Shown here: piece after piece, positions 9,837-20,912 of the stretch | How positions within the stretch are numbered: position 1 is the stretch's first letter | Layout of the letters: each line of letters opens with the position of its first letter | Source: Berghia stephanieae | Taxonomy: Eukaryota > Mollusca > Gastropoda > Nudibranchia > Aeolidiidae | Length of the DNA: 64,000 nt | Direction: 5' to 3' | Assembly (NCBI GenBank): GCA_034508935.3 | Contig: CM067442.1 | Location: forward strand, 135,709,267-135,773,266 | Translations under genes and position numbers: made by a program | Notes under the pieces: model-generated | Database searches by the model: none | The model's input: only the letters and a program-made list of their open reading frames with translations | Told to the model about the DNA's origin: nothing

Positions 9837-10026
9837 TTTGTTTGATTTGTTTTAAAGGGTTTTACGGCGCTTGCAACACATTAAGGTCATATCAGCGCCA
9901 GTAAAAAGGAAGAAAATGAGTTAGAAAAATGTCTAGAACTACAATTACAGCAAAAAGATAAAGAGGTATAGAAGACAGAGTAAGTGCCTCCCTGCCCACT
10001 ATGGGAGGTCAGGAAACCCCACCCAG
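9837..10026 (-). mobile_element. R7, internally deleted, inserted in R10
   Basis: Keeps the 3' hairpin end and the 5' CCTCCCTGCCCACTATGGGA module but lacks most of the body. Flanked by TCCTAAGATCTG (9825-9836) and TCCTAAGAATCTG (10027-10039), a target-site duplication with one indel. Confidence 0.85.
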
Positions 10027-10200
10027 TCCTAAGAATCTGCCAATACATCCTGCTACTAAAATAAAGTTATGCCACCTTTACGTAACCTATTCATTATTAG
10101 TACTCCGGAGGACTGGTTTCATAATAATATATACACTCTCGAGGATTTAGGAACCAAAAGAGTGGAGGGTATGACGTCACGACTTTTCTTCCCTATCGAA
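10027..10200 (+). mobile_element. R10 repeat, right part
   Basis: CCTGCTACTAAAATAAAGTT, CTATTCATTATTAGTACTCC and AGGATTTAGGAACCAAAAGA all recur in reverse at 42805-43000. A TGACGTCA site lies near the end. It is non-coding. Confidence 0.65.
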
Positions 10201-10502
10201 ACAATGATCAAATTCAATGCAATCTAATGAGGAGATAAATTTTAAATACCTGCTATGTCGCATTTCATCATTCACAAAAAAAAAAAAAAAAAAAACAACA
10301 CAAAAAACCCCTGCCATTTTGGTCATATTATATTATTATTATCATTGACTTATAGAGAAATAAAAACGTGTCCTGTTTGCCCCATAGAACACAACCCTGC
10401 GTGTTGTGAGATTCAAATTTTTTGGTGTTATTTTCAAATTGAATAAAATGTACATATTTATATTTCATCACCAACTCCCAAGTTTCATCATGCGTGGCTG
10501 TT

Positions 10503-10690
10503 GATGCTATGCGTTTAAGTAAAATGTTCACAACACCTCCCCGCCAAAATGAAACGTACCACAATACACAATGCTGTGTCTAACTTTAAACGTTTATAGT
10601 CAGATTGAGAACATTCTAGTGAGAACTAATAACCCATCTGAGGAGTTTAAAAACAATAATATTATCTGAGTGACGTCATGTTAATTCCTT
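10503..10690 (+). mobile_element. R1b MITE
   Basis: Starts GATGCTATGCGTTTAAGTAA and has ACGTTTATAGTCAGATTGAG and GAGTGACGTCATG near its end. Confidence 0.7.
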
Positions 10691-10739
10691 AAATAACTTA
10701 TATTTTCTGCACTGAGTTCATCGCAATAAAACACAGCTT

Positions 10740-10862
10740 TGAGTCGCCGGATCACAAGTCACTATGACCAACTTTTCTTGTATTTTTCTTTTTTGCTTTG
10801 GCACCTTTTCATACACACTTGTTCAGATCTTTACCTTATATCGGTGCCTGCTCCCTAGTTAC
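10740..10862 (+). mobile_element. SINE-D, degenerate head and tail
   Basis: TTGTATTTTTCTTTTTTGCT, GGCACCTTTTCATACACAC and GTGCCTGCTCCC match the SINE-D tail. The head is barely recognisable. Confidence 0.55.
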
Positions 10863-11024
10863 TCATTCATGTTTTCCCCGTTTTGATTTTTAACAATGTT
10901 CTTTTACTTCAAATAATGTTAGATGAATGAATAACATGTCAAAACATTTCAACCACTTGACACGTCTTTGTAATAAAAGCTTTCTTGTGAAAATCAAAAC
11001 AAAAAACAACTTGATTTCAGTCGT

Positions 11025-11263
11025 ATATGGAAAAAGGCACATTTTAAAAATTTGACAGAAAACTCGTCCTTCAAATATCGATCAATTTAAATGAACCTCA
11101 TCTTTATTTTTTTTTTTTTTAACCCTCAAACCTGGGGGATTCAAGATAAATTTCGCGTCCCAAGTTTGAGAGTTTTTGCCAAGATGAGGGTCATTTAAAT
11201 CGATAAATATTTGAAGGAAGAGTTTTTTGGCCAAATTTTAAAATATGGGTTTTTTCCAGAGTC
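11025..11263. mobile_element. R2 palindromic MITE
   Basis: Both arms are present. A T-run disturbs the left inner arm near 11105-11120. The ends are diverged (TATGGAAAAAGG / TTTTTTCCAGAGTC). Confidence 0.85.
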
Positions 11264-11624
11264 CGCTATGGCAGTTTTGCCACGAGTTGGATAAAGAACT
11301 GACACCAGCTTGCTTTGAACTTTGACTTTGACTTTGTCGATGGAGAACAAAGGATAAACGCATTCAAGAGATGTTTGAAATACTGAAAAAGTTTTGATTC
11401 CTTCAATTTTTATTATTATTTAATTTTGTTGAAGAAAATGACTGAGATTGGATTTTATCATTTGAGTTGAAGTCTACACAAAATATTTTTTCAAAACTCC
11501 AACTTACTTTATTTGCCATTTCAATCAAGTATATATTATCGAAGTAAACGTAGACACCGAAAATATAATTAAAACACTAAACCACAGGAGTAGAATTAAA
11601 CAAATATTATATTTTTGTATAGTT

Positions 11625-11936
11625 GTGAGGCTATGTGGTCTTATGGTATTACGCTCGCTTGCGGTTCGGGAGGTCCTGGTGGGTTCGAGCCTCGATCGGC
11701 GCATAGTTGAGTCCCTGTAAAAATGCTGTTTACTCACATTCTCTCACCGTACTCAGGTGCAAATTGAGTACCTGGCCGTTAATAGCATTGTCTCTGTCGA
11801 AAAAAAAGTTATAAGATCGCCTTACAGGCGTCAGGTCTCGTTCTACATGTTACGTGTTGCTGTTGGTCAGGGATCCTTTGTAAAGCGCTTTGAGCACGTT
11901 TAGTGGATATCGAGTCTATATAATATATATAAGCTT
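11625..11936 (+). mobile_element. SINE-A, forward copy
   Basis: The head GTGAGGCTATGTGGTCTTAT and box B GGGTTCGAGCCTCG are intact. The tail is GTAAAGCGCTTTGAGCACGT. Confidence 0.85.
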
Positions 11937-12115
11937 AACTTTATCATGGGAAATCGTGCTGTTCCATAAACCGCAAAAGAAAAAAATATTGTCTTAATAT
12001 TTTCTCATTTTAATTCAATATAATTTTTAAAATAAAAACCCCGTTCACTCCGGCAAATTTTGGACGCCATTTTGTTGGTCCACGTGACCAGGCAATGATG
12101 CAATCATAATCATTG

Positions 12116-12322
12116 CTACCATTTTATACAGAAAACCAGGACCACGATGTGTGAACCAGAGAGATGGTGCAACCGGCAAGGCAAAATTGTGATTGCCGGC
12201 AAGCACATCGAAAGTTCCAGACAATCGGAGTCTTGGTTGTCACAGAACAGACCGCCATTGTCAGTCAGGACAAAGTTTATTCCGTTTACAAAGGTCATGC
12301 TTCTGACACACTCATGGATCAT
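12116..12322 (-). CDS. Possible exon, RCC1-repeat-like
   Basis: The 68-codon minus frame has the pattern MTFVNGINFVLTDNGGLF, then DSDCLELS, then LHHLSGSHIVVLVF. This is roughly the spacing of an RCC1 propeller repeat (G-x-x-F-x-LTDNG-x-LF ... G/ALS ... L-x-G-x-x-I-V-x-V). A tGTCAG acceptor-like site lies just upstream on that strand. The central Trp-Gly of a typical RCC1 repeat is missing. It could be a real exon, a gene relic or chance, and the opposite strand also has short open frames. Confidence 0.3.
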   Translation of the reverse strand: MIHECVRSMTFVNGINFVLTDNGGLFCDNQDSDCLELSMCLPAITILPCRLHHLSGSHIVVLVFCIKW

Positions 12323-12352
12323 TTCAAAATTAAGCGTGTAGTTTAAGTGTAG

Positions 12353-12388
12353 TGTGTGTGTGTGTGTGGTGTGTGTGTGTGTGTGTGT
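12353..12388. repeat. (GT)n microsatellite
   Basis: GT repeat with one GG interruption. Confidence 0.9.
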
Positions 12389-12794
12389 AGTACAGACATG
12401 CCAAGTACTACGAAAAATCCGTAGAATTACGAAATTTTAGCTCCAGTTTCTGAATTTTTGAGCATCTCTAAGTTATTAAAACATTCAAAATGAAGACTGG
12501 TACCGAGAATACACAACCTTAAGGGTTTTGAATTTTTTTCTCTAATTATTGTGATGGTAAATTTTGATTTTTAACGTTAACTATAGCGACCACAATTTTT
12601 AACCCCTTAAAACCACGACTTTTTATGTAACCAAGTAGGCAGGTCTGATGTAGTACGTACGTAAACTCAGCATTTTCAAAAAAAAAAACAGGAACGCTTA
12701 CCGAGTTATCGCCCTTTACAACACACACACTTACACGCACAAATTTAAATAGGTTATTTGAAAGGTGACACTTCCGTTTTCCTGTACAGGATGT
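12389..12794. other. Unrecognised spacer
   Basis: AT-rich; I see no repeat family or convincing gene. Confidence 0.45.
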
Positions 12795-12806
12795 ATTGAA
12801 TAAAGT

Positions 12807-13345
12807 TTGTTTTTTGTTTTTAAGGGTTTTACGGCGCTTGCAACACATTTAGGTTATATCAGCGCCAGTAAAAAGGAAGAAAATGGGATAGTAAAGTTAT
12901 AGAATTACAATTAAAGCACCCAAGAAAAAGTAAGACATAGGGGAACTGGGAACAAATAGGGATCAGATGTAGATTCCAAGAGCACACCACCAATGTACTT
13001 AGTTTGAGATCACCTAAAAGTCTCATCCAGACACAAGCACAGGTCCCAACTAAGAGGAATACACTCAAATGTTTACCAATGATATAATATAATATGTAAA
13101 CTAAACATAATACAATGTATAACAGAGAGATGATTTACAAGGAAAAAAATATCATCTCCCAAAACTATAACTATACATTCGACTGTTTCCCTCCCAGCCA
13201 AGGAGCTCCGGCAAGGATCAGGACAAAACTTAAGTAATCTCATTCCAAGACAATGACAGGAAACAATTGGGAAACGGGTATGGGGGGATAGAAGACAGAG
13301 CATGTACCTCCCTGCCCACTATGGGAGGTCAGGATCCCCACCCAG
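12807..13345 (-). mobile_element. R7 retroposon, complete with target-site duplication
   Basis: Flanked by the perfect 12-bp direct repeat ATTGAATAAAGT (12795-12806 and 13346-13357). The minus ORF 12859-13068 begins MSVFLLVGTCACVWMRLLGD, parallel to the copy at 9181. Confidence 0.9.
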
Positions 13346-13357
13346 ATTGAATAAAGT

Positions 13358-14324
13358 ATAATAGTATAGAAACGCAGGGGTCAAAGGTTAAAATATGTCA
13401 GAATCTCAACAATATTTGTCTCAAAGACTCTTCAATCTTTGGCGGCGGCCAATTCAACTGATAAGGAATTAGGTCACCTTAAGTTTGAATTCGATGAGTA
13501 AATTTATGTTTGTTTTATAATTGATACTCTGTACTTTATGTCTTACTTATGCATAACATCAGTTTTTTATCACTGTGACAGGGCAACAAAGGCAACACTA
13601 TTGGCCTAATTTAGTTCTCATTAAGTATTGTACTGTATTCATTGCAATTAGAAATTTGAACATCTCATGCTCTTGAAATAAACATTATCACATTTTGGAT
13701 AAAATACTTTTAAAAAGTAAAAAGGCCCCTAGGAGCCATGACCTAGAAGTGATCCGACCTCTTTAGAGTGTAAGAAGTTAAGGACAGAAAGCACATGTCG
13801 AGGGTTGGTTTCTTCTCTCAAGACTATGTGTTTTAATAGCTCTAAGCGTGTTTCGTGTTACTCTGATGTCCGTGGATAATAAAATGGTGTCCGAGAGGTA
13901 TATATAAATCATAAAATCTATTTTATTTAAATTCAACCAAACTATTAAAAACCATATATAGATAAAGATGACAGCATCTTGCAAAAGAAAATACTGAACA
14001 CGCGTGAGTTGATAAACATTCCATTAAAACTGACATGTGTTGAAAAAGATCTGGTCCTAAAACAGATCCACACATAAGCTGTCAACACAGTGGTGTAAAA
14101 AAAAAGAAGATTTCTACTGGAAATTCATAAAACGTGGTATTGTATTTATTTTACGTCCTAGTATGCGTCACATAATTAAAGACACGCAGAAGACGTTGCA
14201 TGCAATTAAAACATAATATCATATTCATTCAAGAAATTGTGTCCGAGAGGTGGTATAAATCAAACAACGGATTTAGTAGTCATCTAAATTTACACTAACT
14301 CTTATTTTTCTGAATCCTATTTTG
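13358..14324. other. Unrecognised spacer
   Basis: About 970 bp of AT-rich sequence without a recognised repeat or credible ORF. A 14-bp string GTCCGAGAGGT followed by a TATAAATCA-like stretch recurs near 13890 and 14240. Confidence 0.45.
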
Positions 14325-14580
14325 CCGTAGGTTGTAAAAAAAACCCATCAACACGTATTTTAAACTATAGGACAAAAAAACTTGTCAATCAAACTTTGAT
14401 CGACTAAAATGACCCTCAGCTTGGCAAAAATTCTCAACCAGGGACTTTGAGAAGTCTTCTTGAAGTCCCAGGTTTGAAAGATTTTGACAAGACGAAGGTC
14501 ATTTTAATCAATCGGTCTATTTTTTGAAGGAAGAGATTTCTGGCATTTTATAATTTAAATACGATTTTTTTTTCAGAGAA
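14325..14580. mobile_element. R2 palindromic MITE, diverged
   Basis: The left arm has GACTAAAATGACCCTCAGCTTGG-like text and the right arm AGACGAAGGTCATTTTAATC. The terminal nucleotides are eroded. Confidence 0.8.
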
Positions 14581-14582
14581 AG

Positions 14583-15302
14583 TACGGCTTTATCTTAAGA
14601 TTTATCTTGAACTGCCCATTGCATGTGTGATCACAAAACAGGTTTTAAACCTGAATGTCAAACAGGACCCTGGTCTTAATAAGATATAAATATTTCACAC
14701 ACCAGGTCCAGTGAATTTTGATTCAAATCGTTCTGATTTTACACGTAATAGTATTCTCCCTAAACTGTGTCACTCACTCACGTCTGATGTAAATAACTGT
14801 GAGGCTGGCTGAGAAAACCCGGGAAGATGAGGCAAGCTTCGATTCGAAGTATGTGCCAAAATCGAAGATAAAGTGTTTCCCATAGCAACACATTTTATTC
14901 AGAAAAAAAATCATAACTTGGGTTCTAATAGACATAGACATTTTAAAAAAATGGTAAATGATCAGAAAGATGTGGTCTACACCACTGCATACATAACTCA
15001 ATTTATGAAATTTGCGCATCTTTCGTGGTTATCTCAGCCAGCCATACGATTACTTTTAAAAAAACTAATGGTCTATCGTTACTTAGCTCTTGTCTTGTTG
15101 AAGATTATTTCCACCTCGTAGCTTGGATAAGAAGACATAATTCCCCTTTATAATCACGTGACTTGAATGAATGGGGGACAAAAACCCTCTCCTGCTTATC
15201 CAAAATTTAAAAGCGACCTTGGGGTCAAGGAAACCTACCAATTATCAGTGCTAGACAAACTTATAATTTGTCAGTAGTTTTTTAAAAACTAGTTAAATGC
15301 CG
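14583..15302. other. Unrecognised spacer
   Basis: Overlapping short frames on both strands near 14774-15121 are mutual shadows with no recognisable domain. Confidence 0.45.
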
Positions 15303-15534
15303 TACTCTGGAAAGACACGGATTTATAAATTTGGCCAGAAAACTCGTCTTTCAATTATCGATCGATTTAAATGACCTTCATCTTGGCCAAAACTCTCAAA
15401 CCTGGGATCTCCGTGAGATCTCTGTGAGATCCCAGGTTTGAGAGTTTTTACCAGGATGAGGGTCATGTAAATCGATCGATATTTGAAAGACGCGTTTCCT
15501 GGCCAAATTTATAAATACCCGACTTTCCAGAGTA
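15303..15534. mobile_element. R2 palindromic MITE, near complete
   Basis: Clean termini TACTCTGGAAAG / CTTTCCAGAGTA, so a TA duplication is plausible. The arms meet at a short GATCTC repeat (GATCTCCGTGAGATCTCTGT). Confidence 0.92.
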
Positions 15535-15759
15535 AGCCAGTTAACAAGTTAAATCCCCCGTCACAATGAGTGACAACAACAACAACTGAACCCAATGCAC
15601 TTAGGCTGGGAGCTTACGTTTTATAAAAAAAACTTGTTAGTTAAGTATTTCAATCAATCGGCAGCCAAACTCGGCTTTTATCAACATGAATAACAAGCAT
15701 TTTAGAGACAGCAAATCTCATAAAAATTGTCTAAAACATCAAACGACGATAACACTGCT

Positions 15760-15997
15760 ATATCCTGTAAAAATATAAACACGTTTTCAAAATATTTGGC
15801 CAGAAAACTCGTTCTTCAAAAAATGGCCCTCGTGTTGGCAAAAACTCTAAAACCTGGGACTTCAACGCTTTTCAAGGAAGTACTTGCTTTGAGAGGCATT
15901 GCCAGGACGGGGGTCATTCTAATCCATCGATATTTGAAGGACGAGTTTTCTGGCCAAATTTTGAAAAAAATTAAGTACATTTTTTTGCTCCAGAGTA
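15760..15997. mobile_element. R2 palindromic MITE, left arm shortened
   Basis: Right arm is full (TTGAAGGACGAGTTTTCTGG, CTCCAGAGTA). The left arm has lost the ATATCGATCGATTTAA segment. Confidence 0.85.
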
Positions 15998-16137
15998 GGT
16001 ATTCCAGTGTAAAGTGCGGTGAACGAAATGCATGAATAACAAACTCAGTGTCAATTCCGATGATAACATTGGCAATGGTTTCGTCATGATACCAAAAAAA
16101 ACAACAAATTATTGTTCAAAACATCAGCCATTTTCAT

Positions 16138-16672
16138 TTGTTTGTTTGTTTGTAAGGGTTTTACGGCGCTTGCAACACATTAAGGTCATATCGGCGCAAG
16201 TAAAAAGGAGGAAAATGGGAAAGTAAAAAGTTCTAGAATTACAATTAAAGCTCCCAAAGAAAAGGTGAGACAAAGGGGAATTGGTTCAAATAGGGAACAG
16301 ATGTAGATTCCAAGAGCAAATTATCAAAGTACTTCGTTTGAGATCACCTAAAAGTCTCATCCAGACACAAGCACAGGTCCCCACTAAGAGGAATACACTC
16401 AAATGTTTACAAATTATATATAACACGTAAACAAAACATAATACAGTTCATAACAGAGAGATGATTTACAAGGAAAATAATATCATCTCCCAAATCTAAC
16501 TATACATTTGACTGTTTCCATCTCAGCCAGAACATCCGACCAGGGCCAGGACAAAACCAAGTAATCTCATTCCAAGACAAAGACAGAAAGCCAATGGAAA
16601 ACAGATATAGGGGGATAGAAGAGACAATAAGTACCTCCCTGCCCACTATGGGAGGTCAGGAACCCCACCCAG
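16138..16672 (-). mobile_element. R7 retroposon, complete with target-site duplication
   Basis: Flanked by the perfect 13-bp direct repeat CAGCCATTTTCAT (16125-16137 and 16673-16685). The tail is (CAAA)n on the minus strand. The family ORF is not open at this copy. Confidence 0.92.
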
Positions 16673-16861
16673 CAGCCATTTTCATCGTATCCGATTAGAA
16701 TAATATGCACAATTTTGTGGTTATAAAACACAACAAACAGCTGTATGTTGTGTCCTGCATGTTGCTTTCTTAAACAATAGAACGTTCAATGAATTTATAC
16801 ACATTCTAAGCTAAATTTCTGCCGTTCGCTGACCGTTCTGCCGTTCAAACATGGGGCCTAC

Positions 16862-16969
16862 AAAAAGTCTTCCTTGAAGATCCCAGGTTTGAGAGCGTTT
16901 TGCCAAGACGAGGGTCATTTTTATCGATAGATATTGGAAGGACGAGTCTTCTGACCAAAATTTTTAATA

Positions 16970-17011
<42 letters not shown>

Positions 17012-17032
17012 AGGAGGTTCTTTTTAGAGAGT
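16862..17032. mobile_element. R2 half element with poly(G) expansion
   Basis: Only the right arm remains. Between TTTTTAATAC and the terminal AGAGAGTAC lies an uninterrupted run of about 40 G (16970-17010). Confidence 0.85.
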
Positions 17033-17566
17033 ACAACCGATTTCTAACAGATGTATTTCGACAGAGTTATCCAACTTGAAAATGTGACGTTTTAAACTTT
17101 GAGTTCCCCTTATATTCACTCTAATAAAATGTACTTTCCAGATCGACAAACAGAGACGAGTACATAATATCTATTTATGATTCCAAATGATACCAATTTA
17201 TCATGTTTCATTCCAACTTATTTCAATCTGACAAATTGGTTTCAAATGATAGAACCATAAATAGAACTACTTTTGTAACTATTTCTTTGTATATTTAAAA
17301 AGAAAAATTCTCATTATTTTGTAAGGCTCAAATAATTACCATAAGAATAACATTCGAGATTAGATATTTTATTACAAAAATTTACTACTCGTCATAGAGT
17401 GAGCATTGGATAAATTTACGAATCAAATTACAGTTTACTTAAAAAAAAATTTCATGAAATAACGTCAGTGCCAACTATTCTGTAAATTTAACGATGCCAA
17501 AACAGAATAATTTAATTAGCATTGCTTTCGCTTTGAAATTGTTTTATAAATTGTATATGTAAGCAA
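17033..17566. other. Unrecognised spacer
   Basis: Very AT-rich, no family recognised. Confidence 0.45.
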
Positions 17567-17840
17567 GTAGTTCTTCAGAGCCATTGGGCCCATGGAGCCG
17601 GAGTTTATCCCGGTTCCTTAGCGTGAAACGGACAATAACAATTGCTTGCTATCCTTTGGATAGGACGCTTGTCTATCGCAAAGTACTTTCCGGCAAGTCT
17701 AACAGACTCAGCAGGGTGGACAGGCAGAGGGGTCAGAAAAAAGAAAATCTCGACTGCCCCGGGATCGATCTTGGACCCTTTGCGTGTGAAGCGAGTACTC
17801 TACATACTGAGCTATTAGGGACCCCCCCCCCCCCCCCCCC
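17567..17840 (-). mobile_element. SINE-C, tRNA-derived
   Basis: On the minus strand the head reads TCCCTAATAGCTCAGTATGT in this copy, against TAGCTCAGTTGGTAGAGCAC in better ones, then GGGATCGATC-like box B. The tail is TTTGCGATAGACAAGCGTCC, CAAGCAATTG and GAAACCGGGATAAACTCCGG. A 19-20 nt C-run has grown at the 5' GGGACCCC end. Confidence 0.85.
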
Positions 17841-17970
17841 TCCCTTTCCCAAATTGTTTATCTAGTCCACTTTAAAATACATTGGCGATGACAGCGGTTG
17901 AACTCTAACCTACAGGCCTAAAGTTCAACAGTAATCGCAAAGGAGAGCACACCAATTTAAATTGATTCAT

Positions 17971-17986
17971 CCCCCCCCCCCCCCCC
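17971..17986. repeat. Poly(C) tract
   Basis: Uninterrupted C-run in otherwise unrecognised sequence. Confidence 0.9.
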
Positions 17987-18154
17987 TAGTGTTAAAAAGC
18001 AACATGCGGATTTTACATCCATACAGGTCCCTTAATTTGGTTAGGATAATACATAATACATGAGAATATAACTTACAATATGTATACTTTATACAAGCAG
18101 GCAAACAATAGAATAATATGGCATACTGCAAAAGAACTAATGGTAACAATTGTG

Positions 18155-18262
18155 ATTGTGTGGTAGTTGTTGTGGTGGAGGTGGTGGTGGTGTTGTTTGT
18201 TTGTGTGAAAGCGGTGATCAACAGTAAAGGTAACAGTAACAGTAACAGCAGCGACAGAAGTA

Positions 18263-18315
<53 letters not shown>

Positions 18316-18440
18316 TGTAGTAGTAGTAGTTGTAGTAGTGTAGTAGTAGTAGTAGTAGTAGTAGTATGATAGTAGTAATAGTAGTAAGTAGTAGTAGTAG
18401 TAGTAGTATAGTAGTAAGTAGTAGTAGCAATAGTAGTGGT
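18155..18440. repeat. GTG-rich and (AGT)n microsatellite
   Basis: A short GGT/GTT stretch (18160-18200) is followed by a ~190 bp AGT array (18245-18440) with TTGTAG and AATAGT interruptions. Poly-Ser, poly-Val and poly-Tyr/Leu frames here are artefacts. Confidence 0.95.
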
Positions 18441-18599
18441 ATAAGGAGTTGATGATGATGGTAGATTATATGATATACGATGATAGTGATGTGAAGCGGC
18501 GATGATGATGGTAACGAGATGTGAGGATGATGATTATAATGATTATAATGATGAGGAATTGATAGCAAAATGTTGTCATGAGGAACACATTTGGATGAT

Positions 18600-18690
18600 T
18601 TACAACAACACTTATATAATAATATTATAATATATAATATAAGTAATAATATAATAATAAAATGATCAAAAAAATGATATAATACATAAA

Positions 18691-18749
<59 letters not shown>

Positions 18750-18753
18750 TAAA

Positions 18754-18831
<78 letters not shown>

Positions 18832-18875
18832 TAATAATAATATAATAAATAATAATAATATAATAAAATAAGAAA
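18600..18875. repeat. (AAT)n microsatellite
   Basis: Long AAT/TAA array with occasional GAT or AAA, preceded by a small AT-only palindrome near 18615-18645. Confidence 0.95.
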
Positions 18876-18974
18876 GTCAGGTAGTCTAATAAAGTTTTAG
18901 CAATATAACAAAGAAACGATTTACGCGTACTGTGTCCTATGACGCATAAAAACCAACTTTGCGTAGGAAACTAG

Positions 18975-19061
18975 CCCCCCCCCCCTTGCTCACCTCCCCC
19001 CCCCCCTCCCCCCCCTCCCTCCCTCCCCCTCCCCCCCCCCCCCCCCAAAAAAAAAAAAAAG
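18975..19061. repeat. C-rich/poly(C) then poly(A) tract
   Basis: About 70 bp of C with occasional T, then 15 A. This is strongly strand-asymmetric simple sequence. Confidence 0.93.
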
Positions 19062-19637
19062 ATATTAGAAAATATATCACAAATCCTACCATGTGCCTGT
19101 TTAAAATAAAAATTAAAAAAAAAAACAACAAAACAAACATGATTTTTATATTATGTGTGGAATTCAAAAATGCTTTACACTATATATATATAATCAAATT
19201 ATGATTCAGACAAGGTCAAATTATAACACACAAAGAAACACAGTAAATATTATATATTATTAGTATTAATGGATGACCGACCCTTTGTTATCCGTTCTAA
19301 TAATGATATAATATGTCATAAACTATAATATTATTTCTTTAAATTGATCTTCAGATTCCGACGTGTAGAAAATAGATGATAAAGAGAATGATTAAAGATG
19401 ACATAATATTTATAGTTGATAGATCGTGATGGAGTGAGTTGGTGATCTAGATACTTATAAATCTGAGAGTCGGGTGACGTTGAGTGTATGATGATGATTA
19501 TAATAATATTATATCAACAGCAGGAAAAGCTCCGCCAACCAATCACGTGAGAGGACAAAAACCTCCTGAGAATGTTAAGAGACACGATGATGGAGATTCA
19601 TTCATAACGAAGATGCGTTTTTAACCAATTAACTGCT
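19062..19637. other. Unrecognised AT-rich spacer
   Basis: No family recognised; several ATAT stretches. Confidence 0.45.
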
Positions 19638-19880
19638 GTACTCTTGCAGGTAGCGTATTTCAGAAATTTGGCCAGAAAACTCTGCGCTTCAAATATCGAT
19701 CGATTTAAATAACCCTCATCTTGTCAAAAACTCTAAAACCTAGGATCTCACGAAGTCTTACTTAAGTCCCAGGTATGAGAGTTTTTTTCCAAGATGAGGG
19801 TCATTTAAATCGATCGATATTTGAAGATCGAGTTTTCTGGCCAAATTTCGAAATTTGAAATAACTTGTTTTTTCCAGAGT
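19638..19880. mobile_element. R2 palindromic MITE
   Basis: Both arms complete; ends TACTCTTGCAGG / TTTTTTCCAGAGTG. Confidence 0.9.
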
Positions 19881-20500
19881 GCGGGAGTTAACTTGGTTTA
19901 AAAGACGCGAGTCAAAGTGAGCTATGCACATCCTACCCCGGTCATGAAAAGTGTTGTATAACAAACAAAGCAGCGCGTGTTTACTGAACCAAACAAACTC
20001 TGACAAGGTGTAGCGTAAATAACCAGTCGTGATGCATTTAAAGTGTCAGGAGCTGAGAGATAAGAGCAAGAATGGGAAGGAAGAGAGTCTTGCAGGGTGG
20101 ATCAAACATACCGTCCCCACCTTGCTTGCTTGGATCGTGTATAATAAATAGAATACACTTTATACAACACAGCTTACAGAATATTTTGCACGTGCACCTA
20201 AAGCTTCCAAAAATCAGGAGTGAATACCAATGAAATGGGAGATTAAATTAAATTTATGGAAATTTCCAATCTGTACTAAAGATAGACTAGAATGTGTGTT
20301 GTTAAAGTTGCTTCACTTTAAGGTCATAAAAAAATTCAGAAACTGTGAAGATGATAAAAGAAATACTTAAGGGGAAACACGAAATGTTCACATCATCTGT
20401 CTTCGTTAATTAAATTGAAAATTACATTCCATTTCACGTTTGGTTAAAATAGAAACTAGAGCTAGACAATAGTGAGCTCAGATCATTTGGTCGGCGTTCA
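19881..20500. other. Unrecognised spacer
   Basis: No family or credible gene seen. Confidence 0.45.
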
Positions 20501-20912
20501 CAGCATCCTGGAAATATGCTTCAGCATCTGGAAATATGCTTACAGCATCCTGGGAAATATGTTCAGATCTGGGAAATATGCTTACAGCTCCTGGGAAATA
20601 TGCTTACAGATCTGGAATATGCTACAGCATCCTGGGAATATGCTACAGATCTGGGAAATATGCTTACAGCATCCTGGGAAATATGCTTACAGCATCTGGA
20701 AATATGCTTACAGCATCCTGGGAAATATGCTTACAGCATCCTGGGAAATATGCTTACAGCATCCTGGGAAATATGCTACAGCATCCTGGGAATATGCTTA
20801 CAGCATCTGGGAATATGCTTACAGCATCCTGGGAAATATGCTTACAGCATCCTGGGAAATATGCTACGCATCCTGGAAATATGCTTACAGCATCTGGGAA
20901 ATATGCTTCATA
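20501..20912. repeat. 23-bp minisatellite
   Basis: About 18 units of CAGCATCCTGGGAAATATGC followed by TTA. Variants drop CC (CATCTGGGAAATATGC) or the terminal TA. The unit length is not a multiple of three, so the apparent ORFs in all three frames are artefacts. Confidence 0.96.

Noticed and set aside
18118-18568. Long Ser/Val-rich and Tyr/Leu-rich ORFs on both strands
   Set aside because: Translation of an AGT microsatellite.
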